Numbered from the stretch's first letter, positions 7,947-16,637 are shown. The stretch: DNA of 64,000 nucleotides from Caulobacter sp. 602-1 (GCF_003931565.1 NZ_RRYI01000003.1:434001-498000); one strand, 5' to 3'. Program-made: numbers and translations. Notes: a model not told the origin generated them from the sequence alone.

Positions 7947-9170
7947 TTAGAAGTTGATCGAGATCGTGGAACGGCGGTTCAGCGGTTCCTTCACACCGTC
8001 GCCGGTGGCGACGGCCGGAGCGCTTTCGCCCTTCCAGTCGACGCCGAGCACGGCGGCCGGGACGCCTTGCGAGACCAGGGCGTCAGCGACGGCCTTGGCG
8101 CGGCGTTCCGAGAGCTTCACGTTGTACTTCGGCGAACCCGACGTGTCGGTGTGGCCGACGACGACGATCTTCGTCGCGTGACCGTCGTTCGAGTACTTCG
8201 CGGCTTCCGTGACCACCGATTGCGCTTCCGGCGTCAGGACCGATTGGTCGAACGGGAAGTACACGATGAACTCGCGGGCCTCATACTGCGGCGGCGGCGG
8301 AGGCGGCGGCGGCGGGGGAGGCGGCGGAGGCGGGGGCGGAGGGGGCGGGGGCGGCGGCGGGGGCGGCGGCGGCGGGGGCGGCGACGCGAACGAGTAGCGG
8401 AGACCCACGGTCACCGACTGGTCCTTGTACTGACCCTTGAAGGCGCCCGGCTGGATGAAGTTCGAGCCGGTCGACGACCAGGTGTGATCCGCGCCGGTGA
8501 TGTAGCGGTAGGTGAAGTCGATCTTCAGCTTGTCGGTCGCCTTGATCGAGGCGCCAGCCAGAGCTTGATAGGCGAAGGCGACATCGTCGTCATCGACCGT
8601 CAGGTTCTGGATCGACGGGTTGGTCACGCCGTTGATGGGCGTCAGACCCGGAACGACCGGAACGTCCGAGAATTGGCCCAGGGCCTTGACGTCCAGACGG
8701 TTGATGCCGACGCCGAGACCGACGAAGGGGTTCAGCCAGGCGTCCGGAGCGAAGTCATAAATGACGTTCGCCATCAGGGTCCACGAGTCGATCGAGCCGC
8801 TCGGGCTGCCGCAGGTCGGGGCGGCCGGGGTGCGGGTCACGCCGGGGGTGCAGAGACCGATCGGGTGACGCACGGCCGGGCCGCGGGCGCTCAGCAGGTC
8901 GCCGGGGCGATAGCCGCCTTCGACTTCAGCGCGGACGTGCGGGTTGAATTGGTAGCCAAGGCGCACGAAGCCGGTCCAGTCCTTCTCGGACTTCCACGAC
9001 CAGTGAGCGAATTCGCCGTCCGGCAGGGTCTGGTTCGATTGCGTCTTGATGGCTTGCGGCCAGTGATAGCCGAGGTCGACCGCGCCGTACCAGCCGGTCT
9101 CTTGGGCCGAAACGCCCGACGCGGCGAACACCGCGACCAGAGCAGCTCCTGCCAGGAGGTTGAGTTTCAT
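7947..9170 (-). CDS. OmpA-family outer-membrane protein with long polyproline linker
   Basis: 407-residue outer-membrane protein. A signal peptide (cleavage after SGVSAQ) leads into an eight-stranded OmpA-type barrel (about 24-250) with YHWPQ and alternating aromatic strands. Then comes an uninterrupted run of about 31 prolines, followed by a C-terminal OmpA peptidoglycan-binding domain with FPFDQSVLTPEAQ and the diaminopimelate-binding VVGHTDTSGS...NVKLSERRA segment. It tethers the outer membrane to the cell wall. It is monocistronic: a strong terminator follows, and roughly 340 bases of non-coding DNA precede it. The polyproline run is encoded by mixed CCG/CCC/CCT codons at 8289-8381 and is unusually long for an OmpA hinge. 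Confidence 0.93.
   Translation of the reverse strand: MKLNLLAGAALVAVFAASGVSAQETGWYGAVDLGYHWPQAIKTQSNQTLPDGEFAHWSWKSEKDWTGFVRLGYQFNPHVRAEVEGGYRPGDLLSARGPAVRHPIGLCTPGVTRTPAAPTCGSPSGSIDSWTLMANVIYDFAPDAWLNPFVGLGVGINRLDVKALGQFSDVPVVPGLTPINGVTNPSIQNLTVDDDDVAFAYQALAGASIKATDKLKIDFTYRYITGADHTWSSTGSNFIQPGAFKGQYKDQSVTVGLRYSFASPPPPPPPPPPPPPPPPPPPPPPPPPPPPPPPQYEAREFIVYFPFDQSVLTPEAQSVVTEAAKYSNDGHATKIVVVGHTDTSGSPKYNVKLSERRAKAVADALVSQGVPAAVLGVDWKGESAPAVATGDGVKEPLNRRSTISINF
8289..8381 (-). repeat. Triplet repeat encoding about 31 prolines
   Basis: Run of 31 consecutive proline codons (minus strand CCG, CCC and CCT mixed, CCG most common) joining barrel and OmpA domain. The tract is G/C only on one strand except for scattered CCT codons, so it is prone to slippage and to length variation between strains. 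Confidence 0.9.
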
Positions 9171-9507
9171 CGTTGAAGAGCCCTCTATTGCCCTGCCCAG
9201 GCCGGAGACCGACCGAGCACTGTTATACCAAGGCGAACGCCACGGGAAAGTGTCAGCAAAGACACACTCGTCAGGTTTCGCCCCCCTGCCCTTTGCTCAG
9301 GAAAGCCAAACAAGACCGCCCCTCAGAAATCAACTTCCGAGCGTGCCCGCCGACATCCACTGCAGATAAGCGTCAGCTTCGTTGGGTTCGCACGTGAACC
9401 GTCCGCGCGCAAGAGCTTGAAGGCAGGAAACAGTCAAGCATTCGCGGATCGTCGCCTAAAAACCGCACATTCTAACCGCTTCAGTCAGGTCCTCGACGAA
9501 CCTGCGC
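9171..9507. other. Intergenic region upstream of ompA, no gene seen
   Basis: About 340 bases, less GC-rich than the flanking genes, between the ompA start and the 3' end of the efflux permease gene. It should hold the ompA promoter and 5' untranslated region. I could not pick a confident promoter, and the short ORFs here lack coding character. Confidence 0.5.
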
Positions 9508-10641
9508 CTAGTCCAGAGTGGTCCGGTAACGCGCCATGGCCAGACCGGAGATCGCGACGACAAACAATCCGAGTGCGAAGAGACTTGGCCACAGCTCGGC
9601 GGCGTCCAGCCCCTTGAGCAAGGCGCCGCGCACGACTCTGAGAAAGTGCGTCACCGGGATCACGCCGCCCAGGGCCTGGGCCCATTGCGGCATTCCCCGA
9701 AAGGGGAACATGAAGCCCGACAGCAGGATCGAGGGCATGATGTAGAAGAACGACATCTGCATCGCCTGCAGCTGGGTCCGGGCCACGGTCGAGATCAGGA
9801 ACCCCAGGGCCAGCGATCCGATGATGAACAGCAGGACGCCGAGGCTCAGCGCCAGCCAGCCCCCCGCCATCGGCACGGCGAACAAGGCCCTGGCCAGAAC
9901 CAGGATCACCACCGTCTGGATCACGCCGACGGCGACATAGGGCGTCAGCTTGCCGATCATCACCTCGATCGGCCGGGCCGGCGTGGCCAGCAGGCTCTCC
10001 ATGGTGCCGCGCTCATATTCCCGCGTGACGCCCAGCGCCGTCATCATCACCAGCGTCATCGACAGGATCACGCCCAGCAGGCCCGGCACGATGTTGTAGG
10101 CGGTGATGGCTTCCGGATTGTAGCGGCGGTGGATCACCACCTCGAACGGGTCGCCGCCGGGTTTCGCGGTCGCCCCCACGAGATCGCGCGTCAGGGCCGT
10201 CCGGGGCAGGCTGGACAGGGCCGCGATCGCCCCGCCGGTGGCGGCCGGATCCGAGGCGTCGGCCTCGACCAGGATCTGGGCGCCGTCGCCGCGCACCACG
10301 CGACGGGTGAAGTCGGCCGGGATGGTCAGGGCGAACTGCACCTCGCCGCGCGCCACGGCTTCGTCCAGCTCCTGGGGAGACGTCGCCGTGCGGACGATCT
10401 CGAAATAGCCGCTGTTGACCAGGGCCGAGAGGGTCGAGCGCGCCATCGGCCCCTGGTCCTGCGCCAGCACCGCGGTCGGCAGGTTCCGCGGGTCGTTGTT
10501 GATGGCGTAGCCGAACAGCAGCAACTGCACGATCGGCATGACCAGGATCATGGCGTAGGTGAGCCGGTCCCGCGTGAGCTGGATGAACTCCTTGATCAGC
10601 ACCGCCAGGATGCGGGCGCCGGACAGGCCTGTCGCGCTCAT
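9508..10641 (-). CDS. ABC-2 type transporter permease
   Basis: 377-residue membrane permease of the ABC-2/YhhJ-YbhR type, partner of the ATPase encoded just upstream. Layout: an N-terminal membrane helix (YAMILVMPIVQLLLFGYAI), a large periplasmic domain (about 50-180), then five membrane segments in the C-terminal half, including VTREYERGTMESLLATPARPIEV in the coupling region. The ATG at 10641 overlaps the ATPase stop as ATGA, so translation is coupled. It is last in a tetR-hlyD-ATPase-permease operon. Only one permease gene is present, whereas E. coli ybhGFSR has two, so it probably works as a homodimer. The export substrate is unknown; drug or solvent efflux is likely. Confidence 0.9.
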   Translation of the reverse strand: MSATGLSGARILAVLIKEFIQLTRDRLTYAMILVMPIVQLLLFGYAINNDPRNLPTAVLAQDQGPMARSTLSALVNSGYFEIVRTATSPQELDEAVARGEVQFALTIPADFTRRVVRGDGAQILVEADASDPAATGGAIAALSSLPRTALTRDLVGATAKPGGDPFEVVIHRRYNPEAITAYNIVPGLLGVILSMTLVMMTALGVTREYERGTMESLLATPARPIEVMIGKLTPYVAVGVIQTVVILVLARALFAVPMAGGWLALSLGVLLFIIGSLALGFLISTVARTQLQAMQMSFFYIMPSILLSGFMFPFRGMPQWAQALGGVIPVTHFLRVVRGALLKGLDAAELWPSLFALGLFVVAISGLAMARYRTTLD

Positions 10642-11573
10642 TGAAAATTGTCCGACGACTGGTCCATCAGTCGGATGAAGACATCCTCCAGGGTAGGCTT
10701 CACCTCGGTCCACACCAGCGGCGGCGCGCGGTAGGGCGCGATGGCGGCCTCCAGCGCCGCGCGATCCGTGCCGCTGACATGCAGGGCCGCGCCGAACGGG
10801 GCGGCCATCAGGACGCCCGGCTGGCCGGCCAGGACGGGCGCCAGGCGGTCGGCCTCCATGCCTTCGGCGGTTTGACCCTCGGCCAGGAAGGTCACCAGAC
10901 CGCTCTCGGCGATCACCTCATCGGCCGCGCCGCGCGCCATCAACTTGCCATAGGCGATATAGGCGATGTCGTGGCAGCGCTCGGCCTCGTCCATGTAGTG
11001 GGTCGAGACCATGACGGTCAGCCCACCGGCCGACAGGGCGTGGATCTCGTCCCAGAACTCCCGCCGCGCCTTGGGATCGACGCCGGCGGTCGGCTCGTCG
11101 AGCAGCAGCAGCTTGGGCTCGTGCATGACGCTGGCCGCCAGGGCCAGGCGCTGCTTCCAGCCGCCGGAAAGACTGCCGGCCAGCTGCTTCCTGCGCGCCG
11201 CCAGGCCCAGGCGTTCGAGGCTGTCCTTCACCCGCTCGCGGCGGCGGTCCAGCTCGTGGACGCGCGCCACGAAGTCGAGATTCTCCTCGATCGACAGGTC
11301 TTCGTAGAGCGAGAACTTCTGGGTCATGTAGCCGGTCTGGCGCTTGACCGCCTCGGCGTCCTTGCGGAAGTCGAGACCCAGCACCTCCCCCTCGCCGCTG
11401 TCGGGAGTCAGCAGGCCGCACAGCATCCGCAGGGTCGTGGTCTTTCCCGAGCCGTTGGGGCCGAGGAAGCCGGTGATCTTGCCCGTTCCGACCTGGATCG
11501 CCAGGTCCCGCACCACGTGGCGCGGGCCGAAGCTCTTGTTCAGTCCCCGGACATCGACGGCCAGGCCGCTCAC
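10638..11573 (-). CDS. ABC transporter ATP-binding protein
   Basis: 311-residue ATPase from the GTG at 11573. Walker A is GPNGSGKTT (38-46), the signature LSGGWKQR lies near residue 141, and Walker B is LLLLDEPTAG with STHYMDEAERC after it. The C-terminal extension resembles YbhF/DrrA-type exporters. The GTG overlaps the stop of the upstream membrane-fusion gene (GTGA), and its own stop overlaps the permease start (ATGA), which shows a translationally coupled operon. A much longer frame exists upstream but runs inside the hlyD gene and is not protein-like. Confidence 0.93.
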   Translation of the reverse strand: MSGLAVDVRGLNKSFGPRHVVRDLAIQVGTGKITGFLGPNGSGKTTTLRMLCGLLTPDSGEGEVLGLDFRKDAEAVKRQTGYMTQKFSLYEDLSIEENLDFVARVHELDRRRERVKDSLERLGLAARRKQLAGSLSGGWKQRLALAASVMHEPKLLLLDEPTAGVDPKARREFWDEIHALSAGGLTVMVSTHYMDEAERCHDIAYIAYGKLMARGAADEVIAESGLVTFLAEGQTAEGMEADRLAPVLAGQPGVLMAAPFGAALHVSGTDRAALEAAIAPYRAPPLVWTEVKPTLEDVFIRLMDQSSDNFQ

Positions 11574-12571
11574 GGCTTCGCGTCCAGGGGAACGATGTCG
11601 ACCGGCTGACCCGGCGCCAGGGCCGGACCGGGGTCGGGCCTGGCCTCGACCAGGAACACCAGCCGCTGCCGGGCCTCGCGGCTGTAGATCACCGGCGGGG
11701 TGAACTCCGACCGGGGGCTGACATAGTTGATCCGCGCCGAGCGCTCGGCCCCGCAGCCGTCGCACGAGAAGCGGATGGTCGTTCCCGGCCGATAGCGCGC
11801 CACCTCGGCCTCGGGGACGAAGAAGCGCAGCCGCACGCGGTCGTCGGACAGCAGGGCCACGACCGGCTGGTTGGCGGCCGCCCACTCGCCGGGCTGGTAG
11901 AAGACGTCCTGCACCCGCGCCGCCGCCGGGGCCTTGGGGCTGATCTGATCCAGCCGCGACTGGGCGGCGGCCAGGGCCTCGCGGGCCGAGGCGACGGCGG
12001 ACCGCGCCGCGCTCACCGCGTCGGGGCGCGCGCCCAGGGTTCCGACGTCCTTGCGCCGGGCCACGGCGGCGGCGTTGGCGCGGGCGGAGTCCAGGGCGGC
12101 CTTCACCTGGTCCAGCTTGGCCGGGGCGTAGATCCCCTTGGCCACCAGCGGCGCGACGCGGTCATAGTCCGACCGGGCCTGCCGGACCTGGGCCTCGGCG
12201 GCCGCGCGTTCGGCGTCATAGACGGCCAGCTCCTGCGGGCGCTGGCCCTTTTCGGCGTCGCGCAGCTGGGCCTCCGCGATGGCCGTCTGGGCGGCGGCCT
12301 GGTCGCGGGCGGCGGTCAGCTGGGCCGCGTCCAGGGCGAACAACGGCTGGCCGGCCTCGACCCGATCGCCGCGCTGGACGGCCACCGTGCTGACCAGCCC
12401 CGCGTTCGCGGCCCCGACATAGAGCGTCTCGCCCTCGACATAGCCCGACAGCCGGTGCGGCCGATGGGCGTCAGGCCCCAGCAGCCGCCAACCCAGGAAG
12501 CCGGCCAGGCCGACCCCGGCCACGACGGCGGCGATGCGGACGGCGGGCTTCAAGACCTGTCCTCCGGCCAC
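11570..12571 (-). CDS. HlyD-family membrane fusion (periplasmic adaptor) protein
   Basis: 333-residue adaptor. A single N-terminal membrane anchor (VRIAAVVAGVGLAGFLGWRLL) precedes a biotinyl-lipoyl half-motif (AGLVSTVAVQRGDRVEAGQPLFALD), a long alanine-rich coiled hairpin (about 75-200), the second lipoyl half (ARVQDVFYQPGEWAAANQPVVALL) and a beta-barrel domain. It links the inner-membrane ABC exporter to an outer-membrane channel. The preferred GTG at 12571 overlaps the end of the tetR gene by 22 bases; a TTG five codons in is an alternative. An unusual CDGCGAE segment near residue 270 gives two closely spaced cysteines. Confidence 0.88.
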   Translation of the reverse strand: MAGGQVLKPAVRIAAVVAGVGLAGFLGWRLLGPDAHRPHRLSGYVEGETLYVGAANAGLVSTVAVQRGDRVEAGQPLFALDAAQLTAARDQAAAQTAIAEAQLRDAEKGQRPQELAVYDAERAAAEAQVRQARSDYDRVAPLVAKGIYAPAKLDQVKAALDSARANAAAVARRKDVGTLGARPDAVSAARSAVASAREALAAAQSRLDQISPKAPAAARVQDVFYQPGEWAAANQPVVALLSDDRVRLRFFVPEAEVARYRPGTTIRFSCDGCGAERSARINYVSPRSEFTPPVIYSREARQRLVFLVEARPDPGPALAPGQPVDIVPLDAKP

Positions 12572-13191
12572 GGCGCGAGGCCCAGCAGCACCGTGTCGGC
12601 GTGCTGCGCGATCAGCGCCTCGAGATCGACGGCCGGCGCGCCGACGGGGGTGAAGGTCTCGCGCCAGATCACGCCCGTCAGGAGAGGACCGACAATGCTG
12701 AAGGCGTGCAGGCGCGGGTCGCCCGGCCTGACCTCCCCGCGCTCCTGGCCCCGCCGGATCGCGGCGCTGACCGCCGTCAGGGCGCGGCTGACCACCTCAT
12801 CATGCCAGACGCGAGCCAGCTCCGGAAAGTTTCGCGACTCGCCGATGACCAGCTTGGCCACCGATCCCAGACGGGAGGTCGTGATCACCTGGCCAATCCG
12901 AGCGAACAGCAGGCGCAGCAGGTCGGGGAACGGAAGCGTGGCCTGGGCCAGCGCCGCCTCGACCATGTCCAGGTTTGGCGCCACCGCCTCGCGGACCACC
13001 GCGCCGAAGAGGTCCTGCTTGGTCTCGAAATAGAGATAGAGCGCGCCCTTCGAGACGCCCGCCCGGGCGGCGATCTCGTCCAGCTTGGCGGCGGCGAAGC
13101 CCTTCTCGGCGAACACCTCGAACGCCGCCTGGACGATCTCGCCCGGCCGCGCCTCGGCGCGTCGACGCCATTTGGGATGTCCGGCCTGCAT
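12550..13191 (-). CDS. TetR/AcrR-family transcriptional regulator of the efflux operon
   Basis: 213-residue repressor. The N-terminal helix-turn-helix is IVQAAFEVFAEKGFAAAKLDEIAARAGVSKGALYLYF, split here as the recognition part AARAGVSKGALYLYF near residues 42-56. The C-terminal half is a helical ligand-binding domain. It is the first gene of the operon and lies 2 bases downstream of a 42-bp palindrome that is probably its own operator. This places it like CecR in E. coli ybhGFSR. The inducer is unknown; lipophilic drugs are typical. Confidence 0.92.
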   Translation of the reverse strand: MQAGHPKWRRRAEARPGEIVQAAFEVFAEKGFAAAKLDEIAARAGVSKGALYLYFETKQDLFGAVVREAVAPNLDMVEAALAQATLPFPDLLRLLFARIGQVITTSRLGSVAKLVIGESRNFPELARVWHDEVVSRALTAVSAAIRRGQERGEVRPGDPRLHAFSIVGPLLTGVIWRETFTPVGAPAVDLEALIAQHADTVLLGLAPWPEDRS

Positions 13192-13193
13192 GA

Positions 13194-13235
13194 CTGTTCG
13201 CCTTTAATGACCCGGAAGTCATTAAAGGCGAACAG
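13194..13235 (-). promoter_or_regulatory. Long perfect palindrome, probable TetR operator
   Basis: Two 18-base arms, CTGTTCGCCTTTAATGAC and GTCATTAAAGGCGAACAG, are perfect inverted repeats around CCGGAA. The inner TGAC-N6-GTCA resembles AcrR/TetR operators. The downstream arm reaches to within 2 bases of the tetR start codon and contains its likely ribosome-binding site (AAAGGCGA). Bound repressor would block transcription; as RNA the hairpin would hide the ribosome site. Confidence 0.8.
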
Positions 13236-13243
13236 GCCGAAAC

Positions 13244-14095
13244 TCAAGCCTTCGCGGTCACCCGCCAGCAGGCCGAGTTCATCTCGGCGACGCCATTCGT
13301 CACGTAAGGCTCCAGCGCCTTCGTCACCGCTTCGCGAACCTTCTCGCGCACGGTTTCGTCCTGGCCCGTGAGGATGGGGTTCAGCGGGCCGACGCGCAGG
13401 CTCATGGTCAACAGCTCCTCGGCGCTGACCGGCGTCGGATCGTCCAGGGGATCAATGACCACGTCGCGCCAGCCGCTCGCCGCCAGAATGGCGCGCACGC
13501 GGTCGGGGTCGGCGAAGCCGAAGCGGCCCGGCGCGTCCTTCTCGAACTTCGGCAGGCTGGGCAGGAACGGGGCGGCGGCGGCCAGCGGAACCGTCGCGAT
13601 GGCGTTGTCCTCGGGCCCGCGCCAGCAGGCGAAGGCCAGGCGGCCGCCAGGCTTCTCGGCCGTGCGCAGGTTGGCGAAGGCCGCGACGGGATCGGGGAAG
13701 AACATCACCCCGAACCGCGAGACGATGGCGTCGAATTCAGCCCTGAAGACGTGAGTCTGGGCGTCGGCCTGCAGAAACTCGACGCCTTCCAGACCCGCCT
13801 CGCCCACCCGGCGACGCGCCAGTTCCAGCAGCGCCGGCGAGATGTCGACGCCGACCGCCCGACCTTCCGGCCCAACCCGCCAAGCCGCCTCGAAGGTGGT
13901 CGCGCCCGCGCCGCAACCGACGTCCAGCACCGCCTCGCCGGCGCGCGGGTCGGCGGCATCGACCACCGCCCGGGCGATCGGCTGGTACATCCGGTCCAGC
14001 AGCCCCTGCTGCTCGACCCAGACCCTCCCCGCCCGGTCCCAATAGGCCGCCATGTCCTGGTCGCTCACGCGCGTCTCCTTCGTTGCGATGGTCAT
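13244..14095 (-). CDS. Class I SAM-dependent methyltransferase
   Basis: 283-residue methyltransferase from the ATG at 14095. Motif I is VLDVGCGAGATTFEAA (about 57-72), followed by GVDISPALLELARRR and QADAQTHVF, which bind S-adenosylmethionine. The C-terminal half fits UbiE/YcgJ-type small-molecule methyltransferases. It is transcribed divergently from a MerR-family gene 45 bases away, which probably controls it. A longer frame from 14536 reads antisense through the MerR gene and is rejected. The substrate is unknown. Confidence 0.88.
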   Translation of the reverse strand: MTIATKETRVSDQDMAAYWDRAGRVWVEQQGLLDRMYQPIARAVVDAADPRAGEAVLDVGCGAGATTFEAAWRVGPEGRAVGVDISPALLELARRRVGEAGLEGVEFLQADAQTHVFRAEFDAIVSRFGVMFFPDPVAAFANLRTAEKPGGRLAFACWRGPEDNAIATVPLAAAAPFLPSLPKFEKDAPGRFGFADPDRVRAILAASGWRDVVIDPLDDPTPVSAEELLTMSLRVGPLNPILTGQDETVREKVREAVTKALEPYVTNGVAEMNSACWRVTAKA

Positions 14096-14126
14096 CGTCC
14101 CCGCGCATCCTGCGAGTTGAAGCGCA

Positions 14127-14138
14127 CTTGAGGTCAAG
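14127..14138 (-). promoter_or_regulatory. MerR-type dyad in the methyltransferase/merR intergenic region
   Basis: Palindrome CTTGAGGTCAAG, 2 bases before the MerR start codon. On the minus strand it contains a TTGACC -35-like hexamer, followed after 20 bases by AGGATG. The long spacer is typical of promoters activated by MerR proteins. The -10 match is weak. Confidence 0.45.
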
Positions 14139-14140
14139 CC

Positions 14141-14566
14141 GTGTTCGACATTGATATTTCTGAATTGGCCAAACGGACCGGCGTGCGCGCCTCGGCCCTG
14201 CGATTCTACGAGGAAAAGGGCCTGATCGCCTCGACCGGCCGGCGCGGCCTCAAGCGGCTGTTCGCCCCGTCCGAGATCGAGCGGCTGTCGCTGATCGCCC
14301 TGGGTCGCGCCTGCGGTTTCTCGCTGGACGAGATCGGCGCGATGCTGGACGACTCGAAGCGAACCGGCCGGGACATCGACCGCGGAGCCCTGCGCGCCAA
14401 GGTCGCCGACCTGGACCGCCGCATCGAACAACTGACCCGCCTGCGCGAGGGTCTGGCCCACGCCGCCGACTGCGAGGTCCCGCGACTGATGGACTGCCCG
14501 CGCTTCCTGCGCCTCGTAAAGGCGGCGGGCCATCACCGCCGACGGTATCGGGCCGAAGCGGTCTAG
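14141..14566 (+). CDS. MerR-family transcriptional regulator
   Basis: 141-residue regulator starting at GTG 14141. The winged helix-turn-helix is ISELAKRTGVRASALRFYEEKGLI (split around residues 6-29), followed by the wing and the helix LSLIALGRACGFSLDEIGAML. A coiled dimerisation helix (about 85-110) leads to a C-terminal part with Cys at CEVPRLMDCPRF. The two cysteines, four positions either side of PRLMD, could sense redox state or metal, but this is not the SoxR iron-sulfur pattern. It is divergent from the methyltransferase, which is its probable target. Confidence 0.88.
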   Translation: MFDIDISELAKRTGVRASALRFYEEKGLIASTGRRGLKRLFAPSEIERLSLIALGRACGFSLDEIGAMLDDSKRTGRDIDRGALRAKVADLDRRIEQLTRLREGLAHAADCEVPRLMDCPRFLRLVKAAGHHRRRYRAEAV

Positions 14567-14573
14567 CGCCCCG

Positions 14574-16370
14574 TCACAGCGCGGCGTCGCGCAGTCGGCG
14601 GCGGCGTCCGCCCAGGGCGTCGGGGCGGTTCAGCTTCTTGCGGTACTCGTCGCGGCGCTCGTGGATCGAGGCGATGACCAGGCCCATCGGCACGCCGATA
14701 TCGACCAGCACGGCTTCGGACAGCTGCAGGCTGGCCTCGATGGTCTCGGGCACCGCGTCGGTGGCGCCCAGCTCATAGAGCCGCGCGGCATGGTGGGCGT
14801 CGCGGGCGCGGACCACGATCGGCACGTCCGGCCGGGCCCCGCGCGCGGCGGCGACCACGGCCTCGGCCACCTCGAAAGCGTCCATGGTCACCACCACCGC
14901 CTTGGCCGTGGCCAGGCCGCAGCGCTCCAGAAGCTCGATCCGCGAGGCGTCGCCATAGTAGATGCGGTCGCCGTTGCGCCGTCCCTGCTCGACCAGACGC
15001 GCGTCGCGCTCGACGGCGATCCACGTCAGGGCGTGGCGGCCCAGCATGTCGCCGACCAGCTTGCCGACCCGGCCATAGCCGATGACCAGCACCTGGCCGG
15101 CCGGCTCGGGACCCACGCGGTCCGGCTCGCGCGGCGTGGACGGCGGGGCCTCGCTGATCGGCAGCGGCGCGCTCTTACGGCCCAGATACCCGCCCAGCGC
15201 CGCCAGGGCCGGAATCAGGAACATGGTGAGGGTGGCCGACACCAGCACCGCCTGGCCCAGCGGCCGCGACACCACCTCGGCGTCGATGGCCTTGTCCAGC
15301 AGCACGAAGGCGAACTCGCCCCCGGCCGCCAGGATCAGGCCGGCCTCGATCGCGGCGCGCCGGTTCAGGCCCATGGCCAGGCCGCCGACGAACACCACGG
15401 CCGTCTTCAGCAGCATCAGGCCGACCGCCGTGGCCAGGATCGCCACGGGCTGGGCGGCCAGCAGGGACAGATCCAGGCGGATGCCCAGCGAGACGAAGAA
15501 CAGGCTCAGCAACAGGCCCTTGAACGGCTCGATCTTGACCTCGACCTCGTGGCGATACTCGGTCTCGGCCAGCAGGATGCCGGCGACGAAGGCGCCCAGC
15601 GCCATCGAGAGGCCCGAGAGCGCGCTGACCAGACCCGCGCCGATGATCACCAGCAGGCAGGCGGCCATGAACATCTCTTCGCTCTTGGCCTTGGCGACGG
15701 ACTTCAGCATCGGCCGCAGCGCCAGACGCCCGACCAGCACGATCGCGCCCAGGCCCAGGGCCGCGGGGGCCAGGGCCAGCAGGTCCTTGACCTGGAACGA
15801 TCCATGGCCGCGGCCGAGAATGGCCAGGGTGATCAGGATCGGGGCCACGGCCAGGTCCTGGAACAGCAGCACCGAGAAGGTGGCGCGGCCGGCTTCGGAA
15901 TGCAGGCGGCGGCGCTCAGCCAGGACGGGCACGGCGATGGCGGTCGAGGACAGGGTCAGGGCCGCGCCGATGGTCAGGGCCGCCACCGGCTCCTGTCCGA
16001 GCAGCATGGCCCCGCCGCCCAAGGCCAGGGAGCAGCCGATCACCTGCACCGCGCCGAGGCCGAACACCCACTTGCGCATCAGCCTCAGGCGCTCCCACGA
16101 GAGCTCCAACCCGATCATGAACAGCAGGAACACGACCCCGAACTCGGCCAGCTGGGCGATTTCGTCGGGATTGTCGACTGTGACGTAGTCCAGCCACGGG
16201 GCGTAAGGGATGAACCGCCCCAGGCCGAACGGCCCCAGAATGACTCCGGCCAGCAGATAGCCCAGGATCGGATTGATTTTCAGGCGCTTGAAGAGCGGCG
16301 CGACGATACCGGCGGTCGCCAGGAACAGGACCAGGTCCTTGTAGCTCTCTGGTGAAACCTCGTGCTGCAC
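14574..16370 (-). CDS. CPA2-family monovalent cation:proton antiporter with TrkA-N domain (KefB/KefC-like)
   Basis: 598-residue inner-membrane transporter. About 12 membrane segments (1-385) form the Na+/H+ exchanger domain, beginning FLATAGIVAPLFKRLKINPILGYLLAGVILGP. A cytosolic RCK/TrkA-N nucleotide-binding domain follows (about 425-545) with VLVIGYGRVGKLVGDML. It probably exports K+ in exchange for protons, with gating by NAD(H) or a thiol. It faces a second antiporter of the same family across a small XRE gene. Downstream is the convergent MerR gene, whose stop lies 8 bases away. Confidence 0.9.
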   Translation of the reverse strand: MQHEVSPESYKDLVLFLATAGIVAPLFKRLKINPILGYLLAGVILGPFGLGRFIPYAPWLDYVTVDNPDEIAQLAEFGVVFLLFMIGLELSWERLRLMRKWVFGLGAVQVIGCSLALGGGAMLLGQEPVAALTIGAALTLSSTAIAVPVLAERRRLHSEAGRATFSVLLFQDLAVAPILITLAILGRGHGSFQVKDLLALAPAALGLGAIVLVGRLALRPMLKSVAKAKSEEMFMAACLLVIIGAGLVSALSGLSMALGAFVAGILLAETEYRHEVEVKIEPFKGLLLSLFFVSLGIRLDLSLLAAQPVAILATAVGLMLLKTAVVFVGGLAMGLNRRAAIEAGLILAAGGEFAFVLLDKAIDAEVVSRPLGQAVLVSATLTMFLIPALAALGGYLGRKSAPLPISEAPPSTPREPDRVGPEPAGQVLVIGYGRVGKLVGDMLGRHALTWIAVERDARLVEQGRRNGDRIYYGDASRIELLERCGLATAKAVVVTMDAFEVAEAVVAAARGARPDVPIVVRARDAHHAARLYELGATDAVPETIEASLQLSEAVLVDIGVPMGLVIASIHERRDEYRKKLNRPDALGGRRRRLRDAAL

Positions 16371-16388
16371 GCGCCCTCCTCGTTGATC

Positions 16389-16637
16389 CTAGTCAGCTCT
16401 CTTCAGACGCACGCCCGCCCCAGCTTCATCCGCCGCGATCAGCGACACCCCGCCGGCCTCGATCGCGTCGATCAGGAGGCGCTCGGTGCTATGGTGCAAC
16501 GCATGGCGCTCGGTCTCGAAGTCCTTGACCGTGCTCCGTGACACGCCCGCCTTGTCGGCAAGCTCGCCCTGGGACCAATTAATCAGCCCGCGAGCGGCCC
16601 GGCATTGCGCCGGAAGGAGAATTTTTGCGTGCGGCAT
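16389..16637 (-). CDS. Small XRE-family helix-turn-helix protein
   Basis: 82 residues from the ATG at 16637 (91 from an alternative ATG at 16664). The helix-turn-helix is CRAARGLINWSQGELADKAG then VSRSTVKDFETERH. Like other short Cro/C1-type proteins of this kind it ends with a segment (LIDAIEAGGVSLIAADEAGAGVRL) often seen in small standalone alphaproteobacterial XRE regulators. It sits between two oppositely oriented cation antiporters and may repress one or both. Neither start has a strong ribosome-binding site. Confidence 0.75.
   Translation of the reverse strand: MPHAKILLPAQCRAARGLINWSQGELADKAGVSRSTVKDFETERHALHHSTERLLIDAIEAGGVSLIAADEAGAGVRLKRAD

Noticed and set aside
8209..8397. Polyglycine ORF on the plus strand
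   Set aside because: It is the antisense of the OmpA polyproline tract.
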